Assembly: GCF_009689985.1 (NCBI RefSeq) | Contig: NZ_QBAW01000010.1 | Span: 1-47,399 of the forward strand | Direction: 5' to 3' | DNA length: 47,399 nucleotides | DNA from: Helicobacter pylori | GTDB lineage: Bacteria; Campylobacterota; Campylobacteria; Campylobacterales; Helicobacteraceae | Part shown: positions 8,677 through 17,360 of the stretch, in pieces | Layout: each line of letters opens with the position of its first letter | Numbering within the stretch: position 1 is the first letter of the stretch | Position numbers and translations under genes: made by a program | The notes under the pieces: model-generated | Told to the model about the DNA's origin: nothing | Databases searched by the model: none | What the model saw: the letters and a program-made list of their open reading frames with translations, nothing else

Positions 8677-11154
8677 CTAAAGTAAGGTTTTTTCTAACAC
8701 TTCAGCGATGTTTTTCACCGCAACGATGTTTAAATTCTCTCGCACTTCAGCAGGGATTTCATCTAAATCCCTTTCATAGTTTTTGACAGGAATGAGAGCG
8801 GTTTTAATGCCGGCTTTAAAAGCGGCGATCAACTTTTCTTTCAACCCTCCTATGGGTAAAACTTCCCCGCTTAAAGTCAATTCGCCCGTCATTGCCACTT
8901 CGCTTCTTGTAGCTCGGTCGCACAAAATGCTCGCCATCACGCTCGCCATAGCGATTCCAGCGCTTGGGCCGTCTTTAGGCGTAGCCCCTTCAGGGACATG
9001 CAAATGCAAATCATAAGCGTTATAAACTTTCAGCACTTTTTTCTTTTTCTTATTCTCTGCATCGGCCTCGCTAGGGATTTTAGGCGCTTTTAAGGTTTCG
9101 TTATCCAATAAGACTTTGACAACAGAAAAGGCAATAATAGCGGATTCTTTCATCACATCGCCTAAACTCCCGGTGAGTTTCAATTCCCCCTTGCCCCTGA
9201 TCTTAACCGCCTCAATTTTAAGCACATCACCGCCCACTGGAGTCCATGCCAAACCATTGACGATACCGATTTTATTTTCTTCATCTATGGGGTCAATTTC
9301 AAACACCATGCGCTCTAAATACTCTTTAAGATTGCTAGGCGTGATAGAGACGCAGAAATCTTTGTTCTCGCCTTTTTTATCTTCGCTTTTTTGATCTTCG
9401 CCTTTTTTGGTCCGCCCTTTTTTGTGTGGGTTATCTTCTAGGTATTTTAAAGCCGCTTTACGCATAATCGTTGCGATTTGTCTTCGTAAATCCCTAACGC
9501 CCGCTTCTCTGGTGTATTTTTCAATAATGAGTTTCAAACACTCATGGCTAATATCCACTTCGCTAGGCTTTAAGGCGTGCTTTTCTAATTCTTGGGGGAT
9601 GAGGTAGTTTTTAGCGATCTCTTCTTTTTCGCTAGGCGTGTAGCTGGATACGCTGATAAATTCCATTCTATCCCTTAAAGGGGCCGGGATTCTGTCAATA
9701 TTATTGGCGGTAGCGATAAAAATCACTTGCGACAAATCAATGCTGAAATTCGCGTAATGATCCCTAAAAGCGATATTTTGCTCAGGGTCTAAAATCTCTA
9801 ATAAAGCGCTCGCTGGATCGCCCCTAACGCTCCTATCCACCTTATCAATTTCATCTAAAACCATGACAGGATTCATCTTTTTAGCTTCAATAAGCCCTTG
9901 GACAATACGCCCGGGCATTGAGCCTATGTAAGTGCGTCTGTGCCCTCTTAGTTCATTCACATCTTCTAAGCCCCCTAAAGCGATCCGAACTAAAGGGCGC
10001 TCTATCGCTTTAGCGATGGAATTAGCCAAACTCGTTTTACCCACGCCAGGAGGCCCATAAAAGCATAAAATCGTGCCTTTAGCTTTGTCTTTTTTTTCTG
10101 GTTTTTTCTTGTGGCGCATTTCTAAAAGCTGCATGGTGGCAAAGTATTCTACAATGCGCTCTTTAGGCCTTTTTAAGGAATAATGATCGTTATCTAGTTG
10201 CTCTTTGACATGTTTAATGTCAAGCGCTTTTTTTTCATATTGCCCAAAAGGCACATCTAACATGGTTTCAATGTAATTTTGTAAAGTCGCGCTATCAGAG
10301 CTGTCCGCATGGGTTCGGCTTAATCGGTCAATTTGCTTTTTGATTTCCTTAAACGATTCTTCTTTTAAGAAAGGCTTGATGCTTTCTAGTTTTTGGTAGT
10401 ATTGGTTTAAATCTTCATCTCGCTGTTTGTCTGTGCCAAGCTCTTTTTGGATTTGTTTGAGCTGCTCTTTTAAGAAATATTCCTTATTGGTTTGCTCCAT
10501 TTTTTGATGGACTTTGGATTTGATTTCTTTTTGGAGTTTTTGGGTTTTAGTTTCTTCTATCACGATATCAATCAAATCCAACAAGCGCTGTTCGGTGTTG
10601 TTGTTGGCAAAAAGAGAATACGCTTGATCTTTTTTTAAATGCAAGGCCGCTGCGATTAAATCAGCGATGCGGTTAGGATCGTCGTTGTCTTCTAAGGCTT
10701 TGATCAGATCCGGAGGGAAGAGCGAGCTGACATTGGCTAGAGTGATCACCTTTTCTTTTAACACTTCCACGATCGCTTGAATGTTTTCTTTATCGTATTC
10801 TAAATATTCAATAGGGCTTATTTGAGCTTCTAAAAAGCCTTGCTCGTTTTCTTTGGCAGGCTCTAAAATACGCCCCTTAGCGATGCCATTAAAGAGCAAT
10901 TTCACGCGCCCATTAGGCATGTTGGCTTCACGCATAATAGATCCAATCACCCCTACATCATAATAAGGGGCTTCATTATCGTTCAATTTGTCTTTTTGGC
11001 ATGCAATAAAGACTAATGATTTATTGCTTTTAGCGTAAGCCACCGCCTTAATGCTCGCGTTATTTTGTAAGAAAATAGGGGCTATCATAAAGGGGTATAA
11101 AAAAGTGTCTTCTTCTACCAATAAAGGCAGAATTTTAGGAAAATCTTCAGTCAT
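8677..11154 (-). CDS. lon: ATP-dependent protease Lon
   Basis: Lon is a homohexameric AAA+ serine protease of the cytoplasm that degrades misfolded and regulatory proteins. The 825-residue protein has the N-terminal substrate domain (starting with LPLLVEEDTFLYPFMI), Walker A GPPGVGKT, Walker B VMVLDEIDK, and a C-terminal protease domain with catalytic Ser731 (DGPSAG) and Lys774 (GGLKEK). The AAA+ lid is joined to the protease domain by an unusual run of Lys, Glu and Asp encoded near 9360-9420, absent from most Lon proteins. bamD lies upstream and tyrA downstream on the same strand. Confidence 0.96.
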   Translation of the reverse strand: MTEDFPKILPLLVEEDTFLYPFMIAPIFLQNNASIKAVAYAKSNKSLVFIACQKDKLNDNEAPYYDVGVIGSIMREANMPNGRVKLLFNGIAKGRILEPAKENEQGFLEAQISPIEYLEYDKENIQAIVEVLKEKVITLANVSSLFPPDLIKALEDNDDPNRIADLIAAALHLKKDQAYSLFANNNTEQRLLDLIDIVIEETKTQKLQKEIKSKVHQKMEQTNKEYFLKEQLKQIQKELGTDKQRDEDLNQYYQKLESIKPFLKEESFKEIKKQIDRLSRTHADSSDSATLQNYIETMLDVPFGQYEKKALDIKHVKEQLDNDHYSLKRPKERIVEYFATMQLLEMRHKKKPEKKDKAKGTILCFYGPPGVGKTSLANSIAKAIERPLVRIALGGLEDVNELRGHRRTYIGSMPGRIVQGLIEAKKMNPVMVLDEIDKVDRSVRGDPASALLEILDPEQNIAFRDHYANFSIDLSQVIFIATANNIDRIPAPLRDRMEFISVSSYTPSEKEEIAKNYLIPQELEKHALKPSEVDISHECLKLIIEKYTREAGVRDLRRQIATIMRKAALKYLEDNPHKKGRTKKGEDQKSEDKKGENKDFCVSITPSNLKEYLERMVFEIDPIDEENKIGIVNGLAWTPVGGDVLKIEAVKIRGKGELKLTGSLGDVMKESAIIAFSVVKVLLDNETLKAPKIPSEADAENKKKKKVLKVYNAYDLHLHVPEGATPKDGPSAGIAMASVMASILCDRATRSEVAMTGELTLSGEVLPIGGLKEKLIAAFKAGIKTALIPVKNYERDLDEIPAEVRENLNIVAVKNIAEVLEKTLL

Positions 11155-11196
11155 TTTTCATCTCTCTGTTATAAATTTGTATGGTTTTGAAATATC

Positions 11197-11859
11197 CTAC
11201 CAATCAAAAATTAACACATACCAAGGCATGTGCGATGGTTTGGGTTTAGTCTCTTTTTCTAAAGTCTCATCTATTCTTTCTAAATAGCGTTTCACGCCCT
11301 CAGGCTTGTGGCGTTTTTTATAGACATTCGCAATCGCGCGATTGAGCTCATTTTGCCCTAAAATGAATTTGATTTGCATATATTCTACATAGGGGCGGTA
11401 ACGGCTGTTAGGGTATTTTTCTATAAATTCGCCTAAACTCACAATAGCGTTAGAAATAAATTCCTGGTCTTTAGAATGGTTTTTGAAAGCGTAATAATGC
11501 GATTGCAGTTTCAAAAAGGTCAAATAATCCACATTGTCCTTAGTCCCAAAGCGCTTGATGTATTCATCAAAGTAAAAAGACGCTAAAACATACTCTTTCT
11601 TTTTCATGTGCGCTTGCCCTAAAGCCAGCATCGCTTCTGGGACAAGGGGGGAATTGATGTGTTCGCTCTGTAAAGAAGAATAATAATTGTCCGCCGTTTC
11701 TAAATTAGCAAAAAGGATTTCTCTCAAAATCCCTTGATACCAAAAAATCGCCGGTTTGTTGTATTCGTCTTTTTTTTTCTTTTTGTTCGCACAACCGGTG
11801 CCTATCACAATAATCGCCATTGCGATAAAAAGGAAAGTTTTAAAATGTTTTAAACGCAT
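11197..11859 (-). CDS. bamD: outer-membrane assembly lipoprotein BamD (ComL)
   Basis: BamD is the essential TPR lipoprotein of the BAM complex, which folds beta-barrels into the outer membrane. The N-terminus has a hydrophobic signal with a lipobox ending at Cys23 (IGTGC), followed by a very basic NKKKKK stretch. The remaining ~190 residues form helical tetratricopeptide-like repeats (ALGQAHMKKKEYVLASFYFDEYIKRF is typical). Older annotation names it competence lipoprotein ComL (HP1378). It lies 42 bases upstream of lon and just downstream of a small membrane-protein ORF. Confidence 0.9.
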   Translation of the reverse strand: MRLKHFKTFLFIAMAIIVIGTGCANKKKKKDEYNKPAIFWYQGILREILFANLETADNYYSSLQSEHINSPLVPEAMLALGQAHMKKKEYVLASFYFDEYIKRFGTKDNVDYLTFLKLQSHYYAFKNHSKDQEFISNAIVSLGEFIEKYPNSRYRPYVEYMQIKFILGQNELNRAIANVYKKRHKPEGVKRYLERIDETLEKETKPKPSHMPWYVLIFDW

Positions 11860-11914
11860 GCCACCTGTCTTATAAAATTAAATTTTTGAATAACTCATGG
11901 TTATTTTTTCTTTC

Positions 11915-12044
11915 TTATTCCCACCGAATAATGTCAGCACCATTTCTCCAAATCAAGCCCAACCGCACCAAAAAGGCACCACCCATCGCTAAAATGAGAT
12001 TTACTAGGATTATTTTTCTTGATTTGTGGTTTTATTTTGCTCAT
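11915..12044 (-). pseudogene. small single-span membrane protein, probably frameshifted
   Basis: A minus-strand ATG at 12044 has a good ribosome site (CAAGGAGTGAGG) and AT-rich -10-like sequence 18 bases upstream. As written it encodes 36 residues, ending at 11934. Removing one A from the A5 run (12013-12017 on the plus strand) gives 42 residues: a lysine-rich start (MSKIKPQIKK), one transmembrane helix (IILVNLILAMGGAFLVRLGL) and a short tail ending DIIRWE. That layout is typical of a small inner-membrane protein, whereas the unrepaired C-terminus is not. It would be the first ORF of the bamD-lon-tyrA unit. Function unknown. Confidence 0.4.
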
Positions 12045-12154
12045 TCCTCACTCCTTGTTGTATTTTATAATTCTTCAGTTAAACTTCCATCATGGTTAAG
12101 TTATTGGGATTATACCCAAAACTAGCAAAAATTGATTTTACCAAAATTGTTTGA

Positions 12155-12160
12155 TATAAT
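12155..12160 (+). promoter_or_regulatory. extended -10 element upstream of fliW
   Basis: TGATATAAT is a perfect extended -10 (TGn plus TATAAT). Transcription should start near 12167, leaving a leader of about 90 bases if translation begins at 12261. It is divergent from the promoter of the small ORF/bamD unit. Confidence 0.6.
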
Positions 12161-12260
12161 ACAGAGTTTAGTTTAGAAATCATTGAGCGCTGGTTTTAAG
12201 GCGGTCTTTTATTCTTTAAGGAGAAGATTTTGTGCTTTTTTAAAGGGAATGCAATCGCCT

Positions 12261-12650
12261 ATGATTTTTGATGTGAAAGCGCCTATATTAGGGTTTGAAA
12301 CCATTCATAAAATGCACTTGCAAAAGGTTGATGAGATCTTTTTGCGTTTGAATAGCATAGAAGACAATTCTGTCGTGTCTTTCACGCTGGTGAATCCCTT
12401 TGCTTTAAGAAAATACGAATTTGAAGTGCCTACCCCCTTAAAAATCCTTTTAGAATTAGAGGGAGCCAAGAGCGTTTTGGTCGCTAATATCATGGTGGTT
12501 CAAACCCCCATTGAGCTTTCCACCGTGAATTATTTAGCCCCTTTAATTTTCAATTTGGACAAGCAGCTCATGGGGCAAGTGGTTTTGGATTCTAACAAAT
12601 ACCCACACTACCATTTAAGAGAGAATATTCTAAGCCACACGCATGAATGA
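12261..12650 (+). CDS. fliW: flagellar assembly factor FliW
   Basis: FliW binds flagellin and the regulator CsrA, linking flagellin level to its own translation. The sequence starts [13 protein letters not shown], the usual FliW opening, and runs for 129 residues to ILSHTHE. In-frame codons extend upstream to a TTG at 12183 and an ATG at 12249, but the ATG at 12261 fits the family length and has AAAGGGA at 12242-12248. The upstream AAGGAG at 12219-12224 has no suitable in-frame start behind it. It corresponds to HP1377, one of two fliW copies in H. pylori. Confidence 0.85.
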   Translation: MIFDVKAPILGFETIHKMHLQKVDEIFLRLNSIEDNSVVSFTLVNPFALRKYEFEVPTPLKILLELEGAKSVLVANIMVVQTPIELSTVNYLAPLIFNLDKQLMGQVVLDSNKYPHYHLRENILSHTHE

Positions 12651-12753
12651 TGCATGAGCGGTGCATGGGTGGTGTTTGAATAAAGCGTTTCTTTAAACTT
12701 ATGGCACAATGCATCGGTGTTTTTGCAAATGCAAGCGAGCGGTTTTCTTATGG

Positions 12754-12759
12754 TATAAT
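12754..12759 (+). promoter_or_regulatory. extended -10 element of the fabZ operon
   Basis: TGGTATAAT is a perfect extended -10, 72 bases before the fabZ ATG. It probably drives fabZ, lpxA, clpX, mreB and mreC, whose genes are separated by 2 to 42 bases. Confidence 0.65.
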
Positions 12760-12831
12760 AGCGGTTATTTTTTAGAATAACCAACGCTAAAAATGGCGCT
12801 TTAGTTGAATCCAAAACAAGGAGTTTATTTT

Positions 12832-13311
12832 ATGGAACAAAGCCATCAAAACTTACAATCTCAATTTTTTATAGAGCATATCTTACAGATTTTACCTCAC
12901 CGCTATCCCATGCTTTTAGTGGATAGAATTATAGAGTTACAAGCCAATCAAAAAATTGTCGCTTATAAGAATATCACTTTTAATGAAGACGTGTTTAACG
13001 GGCATTTCCCTAATAAGCCCATTTTCCCAGGCGTTTTGATCGTAGAGGGCATGGCGCAAAGCGGAGGGTTTTTGGCTTTCACTAGCTTGTGGGGGTTTGA
13101 CCCTGAAATAGCCAAAACAAAAATCGTGTATTTCATGACGATTGATAAGGTTAAATTCCGCATTCCTGTAACCCCAGGCGACAGATTAGAATACCATTTA
13201 GAAGTCTTAAAGCATAAGGGCATGATCTGGCAAGTGGGCGGCACGGCTCAAGTGGATGGCAAAGTGGTCGCTGAAGCCGAATTAAAAGCCATGATCGCAG
13301 AGAGAGAATAA
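12832..13311 (+). CDS. fabZ: 3-hydroxyacyl-ACP dehydratase FabZ
   Basis: FabZ removes water from 3-hydroxyacyl-ACP in the fatty-acid elongation cycle and acts in the cytoplasm. The hot-dog fold has catalytic His58 (NGHFP) and Glu72 (GVLIVEGMAQ); this numbering matches the known H. pylori enzyme and supports the ATG at 12832, which follows an AAGGAG site, over the in-frame TTG at 12805. Length is 159 residues. It lies two bases before lpxA, a pairing common in bacteria because both enzymes use 3-hydroxyacyl-ACP. Confidence 0.95.
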   Translation: MEQSHQNLQSQFFIEHILQILPHRYPMLLVDRIIELQANQKIVAYKNITFNEDVFNGHFPNKPIFPGVLIVEGMAQSGGFLAFTSLWGFDPEIAKTKIVYFMTIDKVKFRIPVTPGDRLEYHLEVLKHKGMIWQVGGTAQVDGKVVAEAELKAMIAERE

Positions 13312-13313
13312 AA

Positions 13314-14126
13314 ATGAGTAAGATTGCAAAAACAGCCATCATCTCTCCTAAAGCAGAGATTAATAAGGGCGTAGAGATTGGGGAATTTTGCGTGATTGGA
13401 GATGGCGTCAAACTAGATGATGGCGTGAAACTCCACAACAATGTAACCTTACAAGGGCATACTTTCATCGGGAAAAACACCGAAATTTTCCCTTTTGCCG
13501 TGCTAGGCACACAGCCTCAAGATTTAAAATACAAGGGCGAATACAGCGAACTGATTGTTGGAGAAGACAACCTTATTCGTGAATTTTGCATGATAAATCC
13601 CGGCACTGAAGGGGGGATTAAAAAAACCCTTATTGGGGATAAAAACCTGCTCATGGCTTATGTGCATGTCGCCCATGATTGCGTGATTGGAAGCCATTGT
13701 ATTTTGGCTAATGGCGTAACTTTAGCAGGGCATATTGAAATAGGCGATTATGTCAATATTGGCGGTCTTACCGCAATCCATCAGTTTGTGCACATCGCTA
13801 AAGGGTGCATGATAGCCGGTAAGAGCGCTTTAGGCAAAGACGTGCCGCCTTATTGCACCGTAGAGGGCAATCGCGCTTTTATTAGGGGGTTAAACCGCCA
13901 CCGGATGCGCCAATTATTAGAGAGTAAGGATATTGATTTTATTTATGCGCTTTATAAGAGGTTGTTCCGCCCTATCCCCTCTTTAAGAGAGAGTGCTAAA
14001 TCAGAATTAGAAGAGCATGCCAATAACCCTTTTGTAAAAGAGATTTGCTCTTTTATTTTAGAGAGTTCTAGGGGCGTGGCGTATAAGTCAAGCGAATATT
14101 CTAGCGAAGAAAAACAAGAGGAATAA
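13314..14126 (+). CDS. lpxA: UDP-N-acetylglucosamine acyltransferase LpxA
   Basis: LpxA transfers a 3-hydroxyacyl chain from ACP to UDP-GlcNAc, the first step of lipid A synthesis. Residues 1-190 form the left-handed beta-helix, with repeated hexapeptides such as IGEFCV and IGSHCI. The catalytic His is His121 in HVAHD. The C-terminal ~70 residues form the helical domain. The 270-residue length is normal. It sits between fabZ and clpX with a one-base gap to clpX. Confidence 0.96.
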   Translation: MSKIAKTAIISPKAEINKGVEIGEFCVIGDGVKLDDGVKLHNNVTLQGHTFIGKNTEIFPFAVLGTQPQDLKYKGEYSELIVGEDNLIREFCMINPGTEGGIKKTLIGDKNLLMAYVHVAHDCVIGSHCILANGVTLAGHIEIGDYVNIGGLTAIHQFVHIAKGCMIAGKSALGKDVPPYCTVEGNRAFIRGLNRHRMRQLLESKDIDFIYALYKRLFRPIPSLRESAKSELEEHANNPFVKEICSFILESSRGVAYKSSEYSSEEKQEE

Positions 14127-14127
14127 C

Positions 14128-15474
14128 ATGAATGAAACGCTTTATTGCAGTTTTTGCAAAAAACCAGAATCCAGAGATCCCAAAAAACGCCGCATTATTT
14201 TTGCGAGCAATCTCAATAAAGACGTGTGCGTGTGCGAATATTGTATAGATGTGATGCATGGGGAATTGCACAAATACGACAGAACGGATTCTTTATTGGC
14301 GCTCAAAAGAGACCGATTAAGAAGAATGGAATCTAGCGCTTATGAAGAAGAGTTTTTGCTCTCTCATATTCCAGCCCCTAAAGAGCTTAAGGCGGTTTTA
14401 GACAATTATGTGATAGGGCAAGAGCAGGCCAAAAAGGTTTTTTCCGTAGCCGTGTATAACCATTACAAACGCTTATCTTTTAAAGAAAAACTCAAAAAAC
14501 AAGACAACCAAGACAGCAATGTGGAGTTGGAACATTTAGAAGAAGTGGAATTGAGCAAGTCTAATATTTTACTAATCGGCCCTACAGGATCAGGCAAAAC
14601 TTTAATGGTGCAAACTCTAGCCAAGCATTTGGATATTCCTATCGCCATTAGCGATGCGACTAGCCTAACTGAAGCGGGTTATGTGGGCGAAGATGTGGAA
14701 AATATCCTTACAAGATTGTTGCAAGCGAGCGATTGGAATGTTCAAAAAGCCCAAAAAGGCATTGTGTTTATTGATGAGATTGATAAAATCAGCCGTTTGT
14801 CAGAAAACCGCTCTATCACTAGAGACGTTTCTGGCGAGGGCGTTCAGCAAGCGTTGTTGAAAATCGTTGAAGGCTCTTTAGTGAATATCCCCCCCAAAGG
14901 TGGCAGAAAGCACCCTGAGGGCAATTTCATTCAAATTGACACGAGCGATATTTTATTCATTTGCGCTGGAGCGTTTGACGGGTTAGCTGAAATCATTAAA
15001 AAACGCACCACGCAAAACGTGTTGGGTTTCACTCAAGAAAAGATGAGCAAAAAAGAGCAAGAAGCGATCTTGCATTTAGTCCAAACCCATGATTTAGTAA
15101 CTTATGGGCTTATCCCTGAGCTTATCGGTCGTTTGCCGGTTTTAAGCACGCTAGATAGCATCAGTTTAGAAGCGATGGTAGATATTTTACAAAAACCTAA
15201 AAACGCTCTCATCAAGCAATACCAACAGCTTTTCAAAATGGATGAAGTGGATTTGATTTTTGAAGAAGAAGCGATTAAAGAAATCGCTAAACTCGCTTTA
15301 GAGCGAAAAACCGGGGCTAGGGGCTTAAGGGCGATCATTGAAGATTTTTGTTTGGATATTATGTTTGATTTACCCAAGCTTAAGGGATCGGAAGTGCGTA
15401 TCACTAAAGATTGTGTTTTAAAACAGGCTGAACCTTTGATCATCGCTAAAACGCATTCTAAAATTCTTCCTTAA
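14128..15474 (+). CDS. clpX: ATP-dependent protease ATP-binding subunit ClpX
   Basis: ClpX is the AAA+ unfoldase that feeds substrates to ClpP. The N-terminal zinc-binding domain has Cys7, Cys10, Cys36 and Cys39. Walker A is GPTGSGKT, the pore loop is GYVGED, Walker B is IVFIDEIDK, and the sensor/arginine-finger region follows [11 protein letters not shown]. Length (448 residues) is slightly above the E. coli enzyme because of a charged insertion before Walker A ([21 protein letters not shown]). Part of the fabZ-mreC operon. Confidence 0.96.
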   Translation: MNETLYCSFCKKPESRDPKKRRIIFASNLNKDVCVCEYCIDVMHGELHKYDRTDSLLALKRDRLRRMESSAYEEEFLLSHIPAPKELKAVLDNYVIGQEQAKKVFSVAVYNHYKRLSFKEKLKKQDNQDSNVELEHLEEVELSKSNILLIGPTGSGKTLMVQTLAKHLDIPIAISDATSLTEAGYVGEDVENILTRLLQASDWNVQKAQKGIVFIDEIDKISRLSENRSITRDVSGEGVQQALLKIVEGSLVNIPPKGGRKHPEGNFIQIDTSDILFICAGAFDGLAEIIKKRTTQNVLGFTQEKMSKKEQEAILHLVQTHDLVTYGLIPELIGRLPVLSTLDSISLEAMVDILQKPKNALIKQYQQLFKMDEVDLIFEEEAIKEIAKLALERKTGARGLRAIIEDFCLDIMFDLPKLKGSEVRITKDCVLKQAEPLIIAKTHSKILP

Positions 15475-15516
15475 GGAACACGCTTATAAATTTAACGATA
15501 AAGGATTAGAAAGGGC

Positions 15517-16560
15517 ATGATTTTTAGCAAATTGATCGGTTTGTTTTCGCATGATATTGCCATAGATTTAGGCACGGCTAACACGATCGTGTTGGTCAAA
15601 GGGCAGGGCATTATTATCAATGAGCCTTCTATTGTGGCGGTGCGCATGGGGTTGTTTGATTCTAAAGCTTATGATATTTTGGCAGTGGGGAGTGAGGCTA
15701 AAGAAATGCTAGGCAAAACCCCTAACAGCATCAGAGCGATTCGCCCCATGAAAGATGGCGTGATTGCCGATTATGACATTACCGCTAAAATGATCCGCTA
15801 CTTTATTGAAAAAGCGCACAAACGAAAAACATGGATCCGCCCGCGCATCATGGTGTGCGTGCCTTATGGACTGACAAGCGTGGAAAGGAATGCGGTTAAA
15901 GAGAGCGCTTTAAGCGCTGGGGCTAGAGAAGTCTTTTTGATTGAAGAGCCTATGGCAGCCGCGATTGGAGCGGGCTTGCCGGTCAAAGAGCCGCAAGGGA
16001 GTTTGATTGTGGATATTGGCGGTGGCACGACTGAAATTGGCGTGATCAGCCTTGGGGGGTTAGTCATTTCTAAAAGCATTAGAGTGGCTGGGGATAAATT
16101 GGATCAAAGCATCGTGGAATACATCCGCAAGAAATTCAATTTATTGATAGGGGAGCGCACCGGCGAAGAGATTAAGATTGAAATCGGTTGCGCGATCAAA
16201 TTAGATCCGCCTCTCACAATGGAAGTGTCAGGGAGGGATCAAGTGAGCGGGCTGTTGCACACGATTGAATTGAGCTCTGATGATGTGTTTGAAGCCATTA
16301 AAGATCAAGTGAGGGAAATCTCTAGTGCTTTAAGGAGCGTGCTTGAAGAAGTGAAGCCGGATTTAGCGAAAGACATTGTGCAAAATGGCGTGGTGCTTAC
16401 CGGCGGTGGGGCTTTGATTAAGGGATTAGACAAGTATTTAAGCGATATGGTTAAACTCCCTGTGTATGTGGGCGATGAGCCTTTATTGGCGGTAGCCAAA
16501 GGCACAGGGGAAGCCATACAAGATTTGGATTTACTCAGCCGTGTGGGTTTTAGTGAATAA
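15517..16560 (+). CDS. mreB: rod-shape-determining protein MreB
   Basis: MreB is the actin-like filament protein at the cytoplasmic membrane that guides lateral wall synthesis. The nucleotide-binding motifs of the actin fold are present: IDLGTANT (phosphate 1), VDIGGGTTEIGV (phosphate 2) and VVLTGGGALIKG (adenosine). The length is 347 residues, typical. An AGAAAGGG site precedes the ATG, and mreC begins three bases after the stop. Confidence 0.96.
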   Translation: MIFSKLIGLFSHDIAIDLGTANTIVLVKGQGIIINEPSIVAVRMGLFDSKAYDILAVGSEAKEMLGKTPNSIRAIRPMKDGVIADYDITAKMIRYFIEKAHKRKTWIRPRIMVCVPYGLTSVERNAVKESALSAGAREVFLIEEPMAAAIGAGLPVKEPQGSLIVDIGGGTTEIGVISLGGLVISKSIRVAGDKLDQSIVEYIRKKFNLLIGERTGEEIKIEIGCAIKLDPPLTMEVSGRDQVSGLLHTIELSSDDVFEAIKDQVREISSALRSVLEEVKPDLAKDIVQNGVVLTGGGALIKGLDKYLSDMVKLPVYVGDEPLLAVAKGTGEAIQDLDLLSRVGFSE

Positions 16561-16563
16561 TGC

Positions 16564-17310
16564 ATGCGTTTTTATTTTAAATTCCTTTGGCTTTTAGGGA
16601 TTTTTCTTATTTTTTATTTTTTAGACATTAAAGGCAGTTCTTCTTATATTAGCGACCGGATTAAAAACGCCTTGATGGGCGCTAAAAACAGCTTATTAGA
16701 CAACATTCAAGCGTATTTTTTTCAAGCCCAAAACATTAAGGAATTTCAAAAAGAACGCTTGATTTTAGAAGCTTTAAAACTAGAAAACGCCGATTTGAAA
16801 GAGCGTTTGAATAGTATTTATCCTTTAGAAAATCCAAAAATGACTTATACCCCTACTTTCATGACTTCATTCATCAGTTTAGAAGACACGCACAGCATCT
16901 CTCTCCACCCTATTGCGGATTTAGAAGAAAATAAGATTTATGGCCTTGTCTCTCACAATCAAGCCATAGGCATTGCGGTGCTAGAAAAAGGGCGCTTGAA
17001 CGGGTTTTTGAACGCTCACAAGCGGTGCGCTTATAGCGTGATGGTAGGCAAAAATCAAGTGCTAGGCTTCATAGGATCTAATTTTAGGCAAGAATTAATC
17101 GTGGATTTCATTGTCCCAAGCGCTGAAATCAACATAGGCGATCAAGTGCTAACGAGCGGGCTAGATGGGATTTTTGGAGCGGGGGTGTTTGTGGGTGAAG
17201 TTTCAAGCATTGAAGATCATTACACTTATAAAAGCGCGGTGTTGAAAAACGCTTTTTTAAGCGAAGCCAAACTTTTAAGGCATGTGTTTTTGAGCGATGT
17301 GAAAAACTAG
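16564..17310 (+). CDS. mreC: rod-shape-determining protein MreC
   Basis: MreC is a bitopic inner-membrane protein whose periplasmic part scaffolds the elongation complex. It has one N-terminal membrane helix (residues 5-20), a helical coiled-coil segment (about 45-75), then the beta-barrel periplasmic domain with the conserved GDQVLTSGLDGIFGAGVFVGEV stretch. At 248 residues it is short but normal for Campylobacterota. It is the last gene of the operon, and a terminator hairpin starts at its final base. Confidence 0.9.
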   Translation: MRFYFKFLWLLGIFLIFYFLDIKGSSSYISDRIKNALMGAKNSLLDNIQAYFFQAQNIKEFQKERLILEALKLENADLKERLNSIYPLENPKMTYTPTFMTSFISLEDTHSISLHPIADLEENKIYGLVSHNQAIGIAVLEKGRLNGFLNAHKRCAYSVMVGKNQVLGFIGSNFRQELIVDFIVPSAEINIGDQVLTSGLDGIFGAGVFVGEVSSIEDHYTYKSAVLKNAFLSEAKLLRHVFLSDVKN

Positions 17311-17343
17311 CGCTCTGTTCAAGGCTAATTCAAGCGCCTTTTT
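17310..17343 (+). terminator. Rho-independent terminator after mreC
   Basis: Arms GCGCT (17310-17314) and AGCGC (17333-17337) enclose an 18-base loop and are followed by C and five T. It lies between the convergent mreC and type III res genes. Confidence 0.6.
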
Positions 17344-17360
17344 AACCCCTTTCAATAAAA

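Noticed and set aside
11886-12125. 79-codon plus-strand ORF upstream of fliW
   Set aside because: No ribosome-binding site or promoter; it is opposite the more convincing minus-strand small ORF that has both.
12640-12700. GCATG-rich near-repeats after fliW
   Set aside because: The short repeats (GATGCATGAGC, GGTGCATGGG) are too brief and imperfect to support a function.
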